A stretch of DNA of 64,000 nucleotides from Granulicella arctica (GTDB taxonomy: Bacteria > Acidobacteriota > Terriglobia > Terriglobales > Acidobacteriaceae). The notes below the pieces were generated by a model that saw only the letters and a list, made by a program, of their open reading frames with translations, did not search any database and was not told where the DNA came from. Location: assembly GCF_025685605.1 (NCBI RefSeq), contig NZ_JAGTUT010000001.1, positions 4,402,001 to 4,466,000 on the forward strand, given 5' to 3'. Shown in pieces: positions 18,716-27,172 of this stretch; within the stretch, counting starts at the first letter, position 1, and each line of letters opens with the position of its first letter. Made by a program: the position numbers and the translations under genes.

Positions 18716-20371
18716 GTGAAGATTGCACTGGCTCAGATTAACCCGACGGTGGGGGATTTCACCGGCAACACAGCGAAGATTCTTGCGTATGCTCGGCGAG
18801 CTGCCGAGGGTGGCGCTGCGCTAGCGGTGTTTCCTGAGCTGTCAGTCTGTGGTTATCCCCCGGCTGACTTTCTCGAAAAGACTGCGTTCATCGCTCGGGC
18901 GGAGCAGGCGGTGAGGGAGCTTGCCGCCTGGACGAGCGACTCCGGCGTGGCGATTCTTTGCGGAACCGTGATGCGAGCGACGGGGATGGAAGGGAAGCGG
19001 GTGCGCAACGTCGCAGTGCTGCTTCAGTGCGGCGTGATGAGCTTTGTTCAGCAGAAGGCGCTGCTTCCGTTCTACGATGTCTTCGATGAGCAGCGATATT
19101 TTGAACCTGCGATGGAGCAGGCGCTGACTCTAGTGGGTGAGCAAACGCTGGCGATCACGATCTGCGAGGATGCCTGGAACGATAAGGGCTTCTGGCCGCA
19201 GCGCTTCTATCCTCTCGACCCGGTTGAACGGCTGATGGCTGGTTGGAACGCTGACGGGCCGCGGGTCATTCTGAACATCTCGGCGTCGCCCTACTGGCAG
19301 GAGAAGCGGCAGGTTCGCGAGGAGATGCTTGCGGCGCTGGCGCGGCGTCATGGCGCGATGGTCGCGATGGTGAATCAGGTTGGCGGGAACGACAGCCTGA
19401 TCTTCGATGGTTCGTCGCTGGTGATCGGAGCCGATGGAGAAGTGGTTGCGCGGGCTGCTTCGTTTGCTGAGGATCTGGTCTTCTTCAACACGACGGCTGC
19501 GTCAAGTCAGGCGGCTAATCTGGGGCAGGAGGTGGCGGCGACCTGGGATGCGCTTGTTCTGGGGACTCGGGATTATGTACGGAAGTGCGGGTTCTCGAAG
19601 GCGCTGATCGGGTTGAGCGGTGGCATCGATTCGGCGCTGGTAGCGGCGATTGCGGTGGAGGCGCTGGGTGCGGAGAACGTGATGGGTGTCGGGATGCCGA
19701 GCGAGTACTCGTCGCCTGGCTCGAAGGATGACGCGCGGGTGCTGGCGGAGGCACTTGGGATTCGACTGGAGATGCTGCCGATCCACGATGTCTTCGAGGC
19801 GTACCAGGCGACGCTTGAACCTCTGTTCGCGGGAACGCCGTTTGGTCTGGCGGAGGAGAACCTGCAGTCGCGGATCCGTGGCGGCCTGCTGATGGCGCTC
19901 TCGAACAAATTCGGAGCGCTGGTGCTGACGACCGGAAACAAGAGCGAGATGTCAACTGGATACTGCACCCTATATGGCGACATGGTCGGTGCGCTGGCAG
20001 TGATCGGCGACGTGATGAAGACGCGGGTGTATGCGCTGTCTGCTTATGCAAATCGCGAGCGCGAGGTGATTCCGCGAACCACGATCGACAAGGCTCCTTC
20101 GGCGGAGTTGCGGCCGGAGCAGAAGGACACCGATTCGCTGCCACCTTATGAGGTGCTTGACCCGATTCTTGAGGCTTATGTTGAACGGTATCTCTCTGCC
20201 GAGCAGATTGCGGCGGAGCAGAGCGTTGATGTTCGGCTTGTACGATCGGTGCTGCAGTTGGTGGAGCGAAGTGAGTACAAGCGGCAGCAGGCTGCTCCAG
20301 TGTTGAAGGTGACGCGAAAGTCGTTCGGCATGGGTCGACGATTTCCTATAGCGGTGAAGGTTCAGGTTTAA
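18716..20371 (+). CDS. nadE: Glutamine-dependent NAD+ synthetase
   Basis: A 551-residue two-domain enzyme that makes NAD+ from deamido-NAD+, ATP and glutamine. The N-terminal nitrilase-type glutaminase (1-260) has its triad at Glu41 (FPELSVCGYPP), Lys near 113 (QKALLPFYDVF) and Cys149 (TICEDAW). The C-terminal synthetase has the ATP-pyrophosphatase loop LSGGIDSALVA from residue 300 and TGNKSEMSTGY. Length and domain order match the glutamine-dependent bacterial class. The start codon is GTG with TAAACT six bases upstream instead of a ribosome-binding site. The stop overlaps the next gene by one base. Confidence 0.96.
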   Translation: MKIALAQINPTVGDFTGNTAKILAYARRAAEGGAALAVFPELSVCGYPPADFLEKTAFIARAEQAVRELAAWTSDSGVAILCGTVMRATGMEGKRVRNVAVLLQCGVMSFVQQKALLPFYDVFDEQRYFEPAMEQALTLVGEQTLAITICEDAWNDKGFWPQRFYPLDPVERLMAGWNADGPRVILNISASPYWQEKRQVREEMLAALARRHGAMVAMVNQVGGNDSLIFDGSSLVIGADGEVVARAASFAEDLVFFNTTAASSQAANLGQEVAATWDALVLGTRDYVRKCGFSKALIGLSGGIDSALVAAIAVEALGAENVMGVGMPSEYSSPGSKDDARVLAEALGIRLEMLPIHDVFEAYQATLEPLFAGTPFGLAEENLQSRIRGGLLMALSNKFGALVLTTGNKSEMSTGYCTLYGDMVGALAVIGDVMKTRVYALSAYANREREVIPRTTIDKAPSAELRPEQKDTDSLPPYEVLDPILEAYVERYLSAEQIAAEQSVDVRLVRSVLQLVERSEYKRQQAAPVLKVTRKSFGMGRRFPIAVKVQV

Positions 20372-21486
20372 TGAGTGCAGGTTCAATTGCTGTTCGCATG
20401 AGGCGGCAGCGGAAGGCAGGGTTCTTGATTCTCAAGCATGTGATTTCGAGTGCGGTTCTGGCGAGTTCTTTTCTTGGTACGGGCTTAGTGGCCCAGACGG
20501 CGGTTCCGAAGCCTGCTGCGCCTCCTGCAGCTCCTCTGCAGTTGCAGAAGATCGGCGAACAGGGCAAGGCGGTTGATCCGTTCCCGGCTACGAATCCCAA
20601 GTTCTTTACGGCTACGTCGCCGACGACCGAGACGGTGAATGCGTTTCTGAAGACACTCTGGGGCTACGACTCCAACCGCATCTGGCGCGTTGCAGCGATC
20701 CAGACGACGGCTGCTGCGGGCGTGAGCAAGGTCACGATCTTTGTGACTGAGAAGACGCCGAACGCCAAGATACAGACGACGTCATTCTTTGTGCTGCCTG
20801 ACGGTAAGCACGCGATTGCGGACCAGTCAGGCGTTGTGAACTTCGGTGCAACGCCGTTTGCTGATCTGCGCAAGACACTGCAGGATCGCGCGGACGGACC
20901 GTCGCGCGGACCAGCAAGCAAGGAACTGCTGCTCGTAGAGTTCTCTGACTTGCAATGTCCGCACTGCAAAGAGGCACAGGGCACGATGGATCAGCTGGTC
21001 AAGGACTTCCCGAACGCACGTGTGGTGTACCAGAACTATCCGCTGGTCGACATTCATCCCTCGGCGTTTGTAGCTGCGGCTTACGGCGTTTGCGTCGCCA
21101 AGCAGAAGAACGATGCGTTCTTTCCCTTTGCGCAGGCTGTGTTCGACACGCAGGCTATGTTGACTCCTGAGGACACGAAGAAGACCCTTGATGCTGCAGT
21201 GACAACGGCCGGGCTCGACCCTGCTGCCATCGCTACCTGTGCGGCTACCCCAGCCACGAAGGACGAGGTCAACTCTTCGATCAAGCTGGCCCAGGACTCC
21301 GGGATCGACCAGACGCCAATGCTTTCGGTGAACGGACATGTGCTGCCACTCGGCGGCATACCATACGAAACCTTGAAGCAGATTGTGGCCTACCAGGCGG
21401 AACTCGATGGTGTGACCACAGGAGCCACGTTGACTGGAGTTCCGTCGCTCAAGCCACGAACCACTCCTCCACCGGCTAAGCCTTAG
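20371..21486 (+). CDS. DsbA-like thioredoxin-fold protein
   Basis: A 371-residue exported protein. An N-terminal signal or anchor segment (about 22-42, after a long basic n-region) precedes a 140-residue unassigned domain, then a DsbA/DsbG-like thioredoxin domain (thioredoxin_4) from about 180 with redox motif CPHC at 196-199 in FSDLQCPHCKEA. A cis-proline loop follows (QTPMLSVNG). It probably oxidises or isomerises disulphides in periplasmic proteins. Its ATG shares the last base of the nadE stop codon, so it is translationally coupled to nadE. The Pro-rich tail may be a linker or disordered end. Confidence 0.88.
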   Translation: MSAGSIAVRMRRQRKAGFLILKHVISSAVLASSFLGTGLVAQTAVPKPAAPPAAPLQLQKIGEQGKAVDPFPATNPKFFTATSPTTETVNAFLKTLWGYDSNRIWRVAAIQTTAAAGVSKVTIFVTEKTPNAKIQTTSFFVLPDGKHAIADQSGVVNFGATPFADLRKTLQDRADGPSRGPASKELLLVEFSDLQCPHCKEAQGTMDQLVKDFPNARVVYQNYPLVDIHPSAFVAAAYGVCVAKQKNDAFFPFAQAVFDTQAMLTPEDTKKTLDAAVTTAGLDPAAIATCAATPATKDEVNSSIKLAQDSGIDQTPMLSVNGHVLPLGGIPYETLKQIVAYQAELDGVTTGATLTGVPSLKPRTTPPPAKP

Positions 21487-21544
21487 GTCCAGCTAAAGCA
21501 TTGCATCTGCTGGACTTGCGGCTAATTTTTTCATTCTAAACAGA

Positions 21545-21573
21545 AAGGCCCAGCGTATCGCCGGGCCTTCTTC
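21545..21573 (+). terminator. Hairpin terminator between convergent genes
   Basis: AAGGCCC pairs with GGGCCTT around an 11-base loop, followed by a weak pyrimidine tail (CTTCT). It lies 59 bases after the DsbA-like gene and before the convergent esterase. The T-tract is poor, so efficiency is uncertain. Confidence 0.6.
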
Positions 21574-21648
21574 TAATTAGCTAAGCGTATTAGGCGCTAC
21601 CTAATTCACTGGTCAGTCTCGGTCAGCGGCACTAATTCAGGTTGCGTG

Positions 21649-22614
21649 CTACTGCTGATGCAAAACCCCAATTGTGAGCATCCACTTTTCCACCAGTTCA
21701 GGCCATGCGGTTACGGGAAGCTTGGTGCGCCGCAAGCCGAAGGCATGGCCTCCCTGTGCGTAAAGGTGCATTTCGACTGGAACTCCAGCCTGTTTCAGAC
21801 CTGCGTAATAGGCGAGGACTTGCTGGACGCCATCTACGTCGTCGTCCTCATTCTGGAGGAGAAAGGTGGGCGGCGTCTGCCGGGAAAGATGACTCTTTAC
21901 ATCTTGCTGCAGAGCCAAACTGTTCTCACGTGATGAAAGATGCCCAGGGTAGATCGCTATGGCGAAGTCCGGTCGGCAGCTTACATCGTCCGTTGCGTCC
22001 ATGCGAGGGTAGATGCGTTTGTCGAAGTGGACGCTAGTAGCCGCTACAAGGTGACCGCCCGCAGAGAAGCCGATGACGCCGATCTTGCGCGGGTCGATGT
22101 GCCACTCAGCGGCATGACGCCGAGTCAGGCTGATCGTCCTTTGAGCGTCGTCCAGAGCTTGCGGAGCCTGGGGATATGCACCTGATTTCGGAAACTTTGA
22201 CGAACCGGGGACGCGGTATTTCAAGAGCACACAAGTAATTCCTCTTGCTGTAAGCCAATCACAAACCTCAGTCCCTTCCAGATCCATCGCGAGGATCTGA
22301 TATCCCCCTCCGGGGAAGACGATCACGGCTGCTCCAGTGTTACCGGTCTTTGGGGGATAGACGGTCATAGTCGGCACAGAAACGCGCTCCTCCGATGTCC
22401 AGGGTTTTCCGGCTACCAGATTAGAGTCAACGTTTACGGAGTACTCCGGACCGCCGTAAACGACAGGGTGGGGCGCGGCTCCGGGCCATATCGGGACTTG
22501 CTGGTGCCCCTGCGACGGTTGCCATGGCGGGAGGTGTTGTTGCGCGACTGCGGTCGCACTCAAAAGAGCAGACGCTATAGCACGCACGGCCAATCCGCGG
22601 AAGGAATGTGGCAT
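21649..22614 (-). CDS. Secreted alpha/beta-hydrolase, acetylxylan esterase-like
   Basis: A 321-residue esterase with a signal peptide ending near residue 24 (ATAVAQ). The oxyanion motif is FPGGGY near 100-105, the nucleophile is Ser184 in GFSAGGH, the acid residue lies in NEDDDVD near 255-261, and the catalytic His is His290 in GGHAFGL. This arrangement matches the BD-FAE/acetyl-esterase group that removes acetyl or feruloyl groups from plant polysaccharides. The start has GAGG upstream. It is a single gene between a convergent terminator and a repeat-bearing intergenic region. Confidence 0.9.
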   Translation of the reverse strand: MPHSFRGLAVRAIASALLSATAVAQQHLPPWQPSQGHQQVPIWPGAAPHPVVYGGPEYSVNVDSNLVAGKPWTSEERVSVPTMTVYPPKTGNTGAAVIVFPGGGYQILAMDLEGTEVCDWLTARGITCVLLKYRVPGSSKFPKSGAYPQAPQALDDAQRTISLTRRHAAEWHIDPRKIGVIGFSAGGHLVAATSVHFDKRIYPRMDATDDVSCRPDFAIAIYPGHLSSRENSLALQQDVKSHLSRQTPPTFLLQNEDDDVDGVQQVLAYYAGLKQAGVPVEMHLYAQGGHAFGLRRTKLPVTAWPELVEKWMLTIGVLHQQ

Positions 22615-22820
22615 GAGGTACCTCTGCGGCTCCCACCTATGGAAAGGTCCGGGCTGCTTTTCTTTATTGAGTTGTCATGAGCGACCTGAGAGGCGCCTAC
22701 CATCCGAGGATAAGGGATTGCTGCGAAAGTGTGATTAATGAAGCTGGTTCGTGGCCTCTGATTCTGACTTCGTTCGGGAGAGGGGAACGAAGGCGCGGCA
22801 CGGATCAGTGCGGATCGTCT

Positions 22821-22877
22821 GGACGCAGCGTCGCTTCGGAAATGACAGAAACTGCGGGTCCTTCGAATTCGCTTAGG
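22821..22877. repeat. Dispersed intergenic repeat, copy A
   Basis: This segment shares CTTCGGAAATGACA, a GCGGGTC/GCAGGCTC block and TTCGA-TTCGCT-AGG with copy B near 25.2 kb. The stop codon of the downstream FG-GAP gene (TAA on the minus strand, 22873-22875) lies inside the repeat. The rest of the 258-base spacer 22615-22872 holds no convincing gene. Confidence 0.6.
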
Positions 22878-23592
22878 TAACGCAGTGGGCGTTCGGGTCG
22901 CGGACGCGGCTTAGGAGAGGTGCGGGGGTGAAGGCTCCGGCACCGTTGCCGAGCATGACATCGAAGGTGTCGCCGTCGTCGCTGTCATAGACGATGGCTA
23001 GATCCAGGATGCCGTCGCCGTTGAAGTCGGCTGCAGCGACGTGGGGGCTGGTGCCCATCATCCGGAGGGGGGAGGACCATCCGGACTGGAACTTACCCGA
23101 GTTAGTGCCGAGGAGGATAGTGATGTTGCTGGCGTGTGCGTCGGAGACAGCGAGGTCGGGGATGCCGTCGTGGTTAAAGTCAGCTACGGCGATCGAGACG
23201 ACGGAGTCGAAGTGAGCTATGTTGCCCGCGGGGGTAAGGTTTCCTGCGCCATCGCCGAGGAAGAGGGTGAGCGCGCCGTCCCCGTCTCCTACGATGAGAT
23301 CGGTATTGCCGTCTTTATTGAAGTCACCAGCGACGATGTCGCGCGGTTCTGAGCCGAGGACAGCTTTTGCGGAGGCCTGCCTGAAGGTGCCGTTGGGCTG
23401 GCCCATCGAGACGAGGAGCTGGGACGGGGTCGCTTCGGCTCTGTCGGGGATGCCGTCGCGGTTCAGGTCGGCTGTGACGATGAGGTGTTTCTCTAGGTCG
23501 TCATCTGACTGGCCGTGGGCGGGAATGGCTGTCGCGAATACGAGGATGGCTGCGAGGGCTAAAAGCTTCGGGTTGGTATTGCGGGTGGCCAT
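22873..23592 (-). CDS. Secreted FG-GAP/VCBS repeat protein, probably shortened
   Basis: A 239-residue exported protein with signal peptide (residues 1-28, ending IPAHGQ). The rest consists of four to five FG-GAP/VCBS beta-propeller blades with calcium-binding motifs such as DLNRDGIPD, DFNKDGNTD, DFNHDGIPD and DFNGDGILD, spaced 45-50 residues apart. Propellers of this family usually have seven blades, and this one ends mid-blade in HCVT with its stop codon inside a dispersed repeat, so the 3' end may have been lost. ATG 23592 is preceded by GGGG and gives a proper signal peptide; the frame is open further upstream but that part is unlikely coding. Confidence 0.78.
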   Translation of the reverse strand: MATRNTNPKLLALAAILVFATAIPAHGQSDDDLEKHLIVTADLNRDGIPDRAEATPSQLLVSMGQPNGTFRQASAKAVLGSEPRDIVAGDFNKDGNTDLIVGDGDGALTLFLGDGAGNLTPAGNIAHFDSVVSIAVADFNHDGIPDLAVSDAHASNITILLGTNSGKFQSGWSSPLRMMGTSPHVAAADFNGDGILDLAIVYDSDDGDTFDVMLGNGAGAFTPAPLLSRVRDPNAHCVT

Positions 23593-23969
23593 GTGTTTCC
23601 CCTGTTCGATAGGGTAATTCCTAGAGGGGATAGTTCGCCAGTTTGTCGTTGGACGGGGAGTAGGCTTGACGCCGATCTGAGGCACGCAAATTCTCTTCGT
23701 AAGTGACAGCGAGAGGATTACATTTCTGGCTCTTGAATCTTTCTTAGCTGGAGTGTTTGTAGGAGCAGCGAAGCATAGCGGCAAATATCCTCGTTAGTTG
23801 GAGTTGTCGTGGGTGATCGCAGCGCGTCTTAGTTTCCGAAAGCGTCGTTTTGCGGGAGGGTGATTTAGACCGGCATTTTGGCTGCGCCGATTTTCATGGC
23901 CATATGCCGCCATTGGGAGAAACCAGAGATGTTGCCCAAGCAATCCGCGAGGAAAGCGCACGCAGATCA
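23593..23969. other. 377-base intergenic region with a degenerate repeat
   Basis: This spacer between the FG-GAP gene and a small membrane protein gene holds the minus-strand start region of the former and, at 23683-23709, a 27-base segment resembling the front half of the dispersed repeat (CGCAAATTCTCTTCGTAAGT). Open frames here are short. No promoter is certain. Confidence 0.45.
23683..23709. repeat. Dispersed repeat, possible degenerate copy C
   Basis: About two thirds of the bases match the front part of copy B (ACGCA, CTTCG, AA-TGACA in the same order and spacing). The match is by eye and could be chance. Confidence 0.3.
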
Positions 23970-24263
23970 ATGAGCCGCTTACTGTCACAAGCGGCTACCA
24001 TCGTGACCGCTGTCGCTCTACTGGACTTTGTATCGTGCCTAATTGCGGATTACTACCTCGGGGGCGATGCTGTAAACGGTAAGATCGTCGGTGACCGATA
24101 TTACCTCTGGGGACCGTACCATGGAATCAAGACATTCCACGAAGTGAGCCATGCTGTGTTCACCTTTAGCCGTTGGCAAACTTATAGCCTGTTCATTCTT
24201 TGGCCGCTGATGTTTGTTCTGATAATCGCTTCTAAATGGATATCGAGACGCAGCGGATTCTGA
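23970..24263 (+). CDS. Small membrane protein of unknown function
   Basis: A 97-residue protein with two hydrophobic segments, about 5-25 and 70-90, enclosing a loop rich in aromatic and charged residues (YYLWGPYHGIKTFHEVSH). It ends with a basic tail (KWISRRSGF). No family is recognised. The frame is open from 23850, but ATG 23970 is chosen because GAGGAAAG precedes it and it starts just before the first membrane segment. It lies in a stretch that looks less GC-rich than its surroundings, next to a chloramphenicol-acetyltransferase-like gene and the repeats. Confidence 0.6.
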   Translation: MSRLLSQAATIVTAVALLDFVSCLIADYYLGGDAVNGKIVGDRYYLWGPYHGIKTFHEVSHAVFTFSRWQTYSLFILWPLMFVLIIASKWISRRSGF

Positions 24264-24397
24264 GCTTTAGTCCGCCGTGTATGAAGTTCCCTGAAAGTCG
24301 GTGTTATCGGCAATCTCGGTATTCCAGATGACCGGCGGAGTCGAAATTAGCGATCGCGCCGTTTGCAAGAGACGCGCAGTGGAAAAGGACTCCGATT

Positions 24398-24403
24398 TAA
24401 CAT
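24398..24403 (+). promoter_or_regulatory. -10-like box TAACAT placed for leaderless mRNA
   Basis: TAACAT ends six bases before the ATG at 24410 and there is no ribosome-binding site between, the same layout as before nadE and the CRTAC1 gene. Confidence 0.42.
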
Positions 24404-24409
24404 ACGAGC

Positions 24410-25060
24410 ATGGAACAGATCATGGTCGGGAACAAACAAGAACTCAACCTTGAGACTTGGGAACGTCGCGCTGCCTTTGAGCTTTTCAAAAACTTCACCG
24501 AACCCTATCACGGTGTCTGCCTTCGCATCGATTGCACAGCAATCTATCAGTTCGCGAAGAGGCATAACCTCTCTTTCTTCCTGTCGCTTCTTCATCGCTC
24601 CCTTGTGGCCGCCCATCAGGTTGAGAACTTCAGGACACGCATCGTGAAAGGGAAGGTCTGGCGATATGAGCAGATTCATGCTGGCAGTGCAGTCGGACGC
24701 GCGAACGGTACTATCGGTTTCGGACATTACCAGTTTTACGAGCAGATTTACGACTTCGTGCGAGAAGCCTCGGTCGAACTTGATCGGGTGCGTGGGAGGG
24801 ATGACATAGAACACTATCCGGAGGCTAACCTGATTCGTTTTTCGATGCTGCCCTGGTTTGACTTCACATCGATCTCACATGCACGCGACTTCTCTCGCGA
24901 AGACTCCGCGCCTCGCATCACCTTCGGCAAGATGACCGAGTCAGGTGGACACCGTAGCATGCCGATATCGATCCATGTTCACCATGCGTTGGTCGACGGA
25001 CTCCATGTGGCACAGTTCATGGAAAAGTTTCAAGAAGCCCTCGACGCACCAGACAGCTAG
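24410..25060 (+). CDS. Chloramphenicol acetyltransferase-like protein
   Basis: A 216-residue protein of the type A (trimeric) chloramphenicol acetyltransferase family. The catalytic signature HHALVDG lies at residues 191-197 with the base His192, and the fold landmarks PISIHVHH and FTSISHARDF are present. The length matches classical enzymes. Many chromosomal members do not confer resistance, so the acyl acceptor is uncertain. The N-terminus (TWERRAAFELFKNFTEPYHG) is typical. A -10-like box lies six bases before the ATG. An in-frame ATG four codons later is an alternative start. Confidence 0.88.
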   Translation: MEQIMVGNKQELNLETWERRAAFELFKNFTEPYHGVCLRIDCTAIYQFAKRHNLSFFLSLLHRSLVAAHQVENFRTRIVKGKVWRYEQIHAGSAVGRANGTIGFGHYQFYEQIYDFVREASVELDRVRGRDDIEHYPEANLIRFSMLPWFDFTSISHARDFSREDSAPRITFGKMTESGGHRSMPISIHVHHALVDGLHVAQFMEKFQEALDAPDS

Positions 25061-25163
25061 ATCAGGGAGGAGGGATCGGGCAGTCTACTTCGAATGAGCA
25101 TTTCTATTCCTGCCGCGATTATCTTGTACTCGCTGAGACGACCGTTTCATCTTGGGATGGAAG

Positions 25164-25243
25164 TAGACGCAGGTTGCCTTCGGAAATGACAACCAGAAAT
25201 ACAAGGACAACCGCAGGCTCTTCGACTTCGCTCAGGATGACAA
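25164..25243. repeat. Dispersed intergenic repeat, copy B
   Basis: The segment runs from GTAGACGCAGGTTGCC through CTTCGGAAATGACAACC to CTCTTCGACTTCGCTCAGG. It resembles copy A but carries about 20 extra central bases. Its minus-strand translation contains FVILSEVEEPA, a phrase I recall as typical of widespread intergenic repeats in acidobacteria and other phyla that is often mispredicted as protein. It occupies most of the gap between the acetyltransferase and purine permease genes. Confidence 0.6.
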
Positions 25244-25264
25244 AACTATGGGTGGTCGGGAGGT

Positions 25265-26572
25265 TCAGGCATGGGAGAGATAGAGGAAGCGGAGGAGGAA
25301 GAGGGAGGCAAGGAGGTAGAGCATCCAGTCTTTGCGGGTGGCGCGACCGGTGAGGAGTTGGAGGGCGGCGTAGCTGGTGAGGCCGAAGGAGAGGCCGTCG
25401 GCGATGGACCAGGTGAGGGGGATGGTGGAGACGGTAAGGAAGGCGGGGATGGCGATGTGGGGCTTCTCCCACTCGATGGTGCCGAGGCCGGTCATCATTA
25501 ACCCGCCTACGAGGATTAGGGCTGGGGAGGTCGCGAAGACAGGGATGGTGCCGACGAGCGGGGCGAGGAAGAGGGCGAGGAAGAAGAGGATTCCGGTGAC
25601 GATGGCGGTGACGCCGGTGCGGCCTCCGGCGGCTACTCCGGTGGCGGATTCGACGTAGCTGGTGACGGTGCTGGTACCCGCCATGGAGCCGACTACTGTA
25701 GCTGCGGCGTCGGCGAAGAAGATGCGGTTGAGGCGTGGGATGGTGTGGTCGGGACTGATCAGCCCAGCCCTCTGCGTTACAGCGACTAGCGTCCCGATGT
25801 TGTCGAAGAGGTCTACAAAGAGGAAGACGAAGATAATCTCAAATCCGCCGATGTGGAGGGCTGCGGGAATGTCGAGGTGGAAGGCTGTACTGCTGATGGC
25901 ACCGATGTGGAAGGGCGCGGGGTTCCAGGTGACTTGGTGGCAGACTATGCCGAGGAGCATAGTGCCGAGGACGCCGATGAGCATGCTGGCGCGGACTTTC
26001 AGGACTTGCAGGATGGCGATGAGTAAGAGGCCGAAGAGGGCGAGCGCTGTTTGCGGGGCACGGACGTTACCCAGAGTGACGATGGTGGCGGCGCTGGGGA
26101 CGATGATGCCTGCATTGCGAAAGCCTATGAAGGCGATGAAGAGGCCGATGCCTCCGCCAACGGCTGCGTGGAGCTGGTGGGGGATGGCGGCGACGAGTTG
26201 TTGACGGATGCCGGTGAAGGTGAGGATGAGGAAGATGATGCCGGAGAGGAAGACGGCTCCGAGGGCGGCGGGCCAGGGAATGCCCATCTTCTGGACGACG
26301 GTGTAGGTGAAGTAGGCGTTGAGGCCCATGCCGGGGGCGAGGGCGAGGGGATAATTGGCGAGTGCTCCCATGAGGATGGAGCCGAAGGCGGCGCAGAGGC
26401 AGGTGGCTGCGGTGACAGAGGCGATGGGCATGCCGGTTTGCGATAAGATCGCGGGGTTGACGAAGATGATGTACGCCATGGTGATGAAGGTGGTGAAGCC
26501 AGCGAGAGTCTCGGTGCGCCAGTTGGTGTGGAGGGCGGCGAAGCGGAAGTGGCGTTCGAGACGGGTGCGCAT
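25265..26572 (-). CDS. NCS2/AzgA-type purine permease
   Basis: A 435-residue inner-membrane transporter with about 13 hydrophobic segments, belonging to the AzgA-like (hypoxanthine/guanine/adenine) branch. Diagnostic stretches are TLAGFTTFITMAYIIFVNP at the N-terminus, NYPLALAPGMGLNAYFTYTV for the first broken-helix region, and DLFDNIGTLVAVTQRAGL plus TSTVTSYVESATGVAAGGRT for the second half. It probably imports purine bases with protons. No purine-metabolism gene is adjacent. AAGGTGG lies upstream of the ATG. The start region faces the maltose acetyltransferase gene, so the 66-base gap is a divergent promoter. Confidence 0.93.
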   Translation of the reverse strand: MRTRLERHFRFAALHTNWRTETLAGFTTFITMAYIIFVNPAILSQTGMPIASVTAATCLCAAFGSILMGALANYPLALAPGMGLNAYFTYTVVQKMGIPWPAALGAVFLSGIIFLILTFTGIRQQLVAAIPHQLHAAVGGGIGLFIAFIGFRNAGIIVPSAATIVTLGNVRAPQTALALFGLLLIAILQVLKVRASMLIGVLGTMLLGIVCHQVTWNPAPFHIGAISSTAFHLDIPAALHIGGFEIIFVFLFVDLFDNIGTLVAVTQRAGLISPDHTIPRLNRIFFADAAATVVGSMAGTSTVTSYVESATGVAAGGRTGVTAIVTGILFFLALFLAPLVGTIPVFATSPALILVGGLMMTGLGTIEWEKPHIAIPAFLTVSTIPLTWSIADGLSFGLTSYAALQLLTGRATRKDWMLYLLASLFLLRFLYLSHA

Positions 26573-26638
26573 GCGGGCGAGCCACCTTGGGTATCAGAAA
26601 TTTTGAGGTAGGTTCAGCATAGCGTGAGAGGGTGCGGC

Positions 26639-27172
26639 GTGACAGAAAAGGAAAAGATGCTTTGCGGGGAGCTGTATGACGCTGGCGATCCCGAGTTGAT
26701 GCGGGAGCGGCTGTCTGCGGAGAAGGTGGTGGCTGCGTATAACGCCGGTGCACCGTCTGCAGCGCTGGAAGGTTTTCTTGGTGCAATCGGGGAACGATCT
26801 ACGCTGCGGGCTCCGTTTTATTGCGACTATGGATACAACATCTTCCTGGGCGATCGGGTGTTTCTCAACTTCGGTTGCGTGCTGCTGGATGTGGGCCGGA
26901 TCGAGATTGGCGACGGCACCCAGATTGGGCCGATGGTGCAGATCTATGCGGCGGATCATCCGCGCGACCCGACGGTGCGGGCGCAGGAGCTTGAGAATGG
27001 GCGGCCTGTGGTGATCGGCAGGAATGTCTGGATCGGTGGCGGTGCGATCATTCTGCCGGGTGTGACGGTGGGGGACGATGCAGTGATCGGAGCGGGAAGT
27101 GTGGTGACGCGGGATGTTCCGGCGGGTGCCACGGTGATGGGAAATCCAGCAAGGATAAAGGGGATGCAATGA
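26639..27172 (+). CDS. Maltose/galactoside O-acetyltransferase family (LbH fold)
   Basis: A 177-residue acetyl-CoA-dependent sugar acetyltransferase. The N-terminal Mac domain starts with EKEKMLCGELYDAGDPEL. The left-handed beta-helix follows, with YCDYGYNIFLGDRVFLNFGC, catalytic His in YAADHPRDP near residue 109, and the hexapeptide stretch NVWIGGGAIILPGVTVGDDA. GTG 26639 is chosen because GAGAGGG precedes it and family members begin TEKEKML; an in-frame GTG at 26624 is less likely. The gene overlaps the next by four bases (ATGA), so they are coupled. Confidence 0.92.
   Translation: MTEKEKMLCGELYDAGDPELMRERLSAEKVVAAYNAGAPSAALEGFLGAIGERSTLRAPFYCDYGYNIFLGDRVFLNFGCVLLDVGRIEIGDGTQIGPMVQIYAADHPRDPTVRAQELENGRPVVIGRNVWIGGGAIILPGVTVGDDAVIGAGSVVTRDVPAGATVMGNPARIKGMQ

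Noticed and set aside
22677..22880. 67-codon plus-strand frame after the esterase
   Set aside because: It runs through repeat copy A and shows no conserved feature.
25119..25472. Minus-strand open frame containing ILSEVEEPA
   Set aside because: The right part is the permease gene read out of phase and the left part is a dispersed repeat; not a gene.
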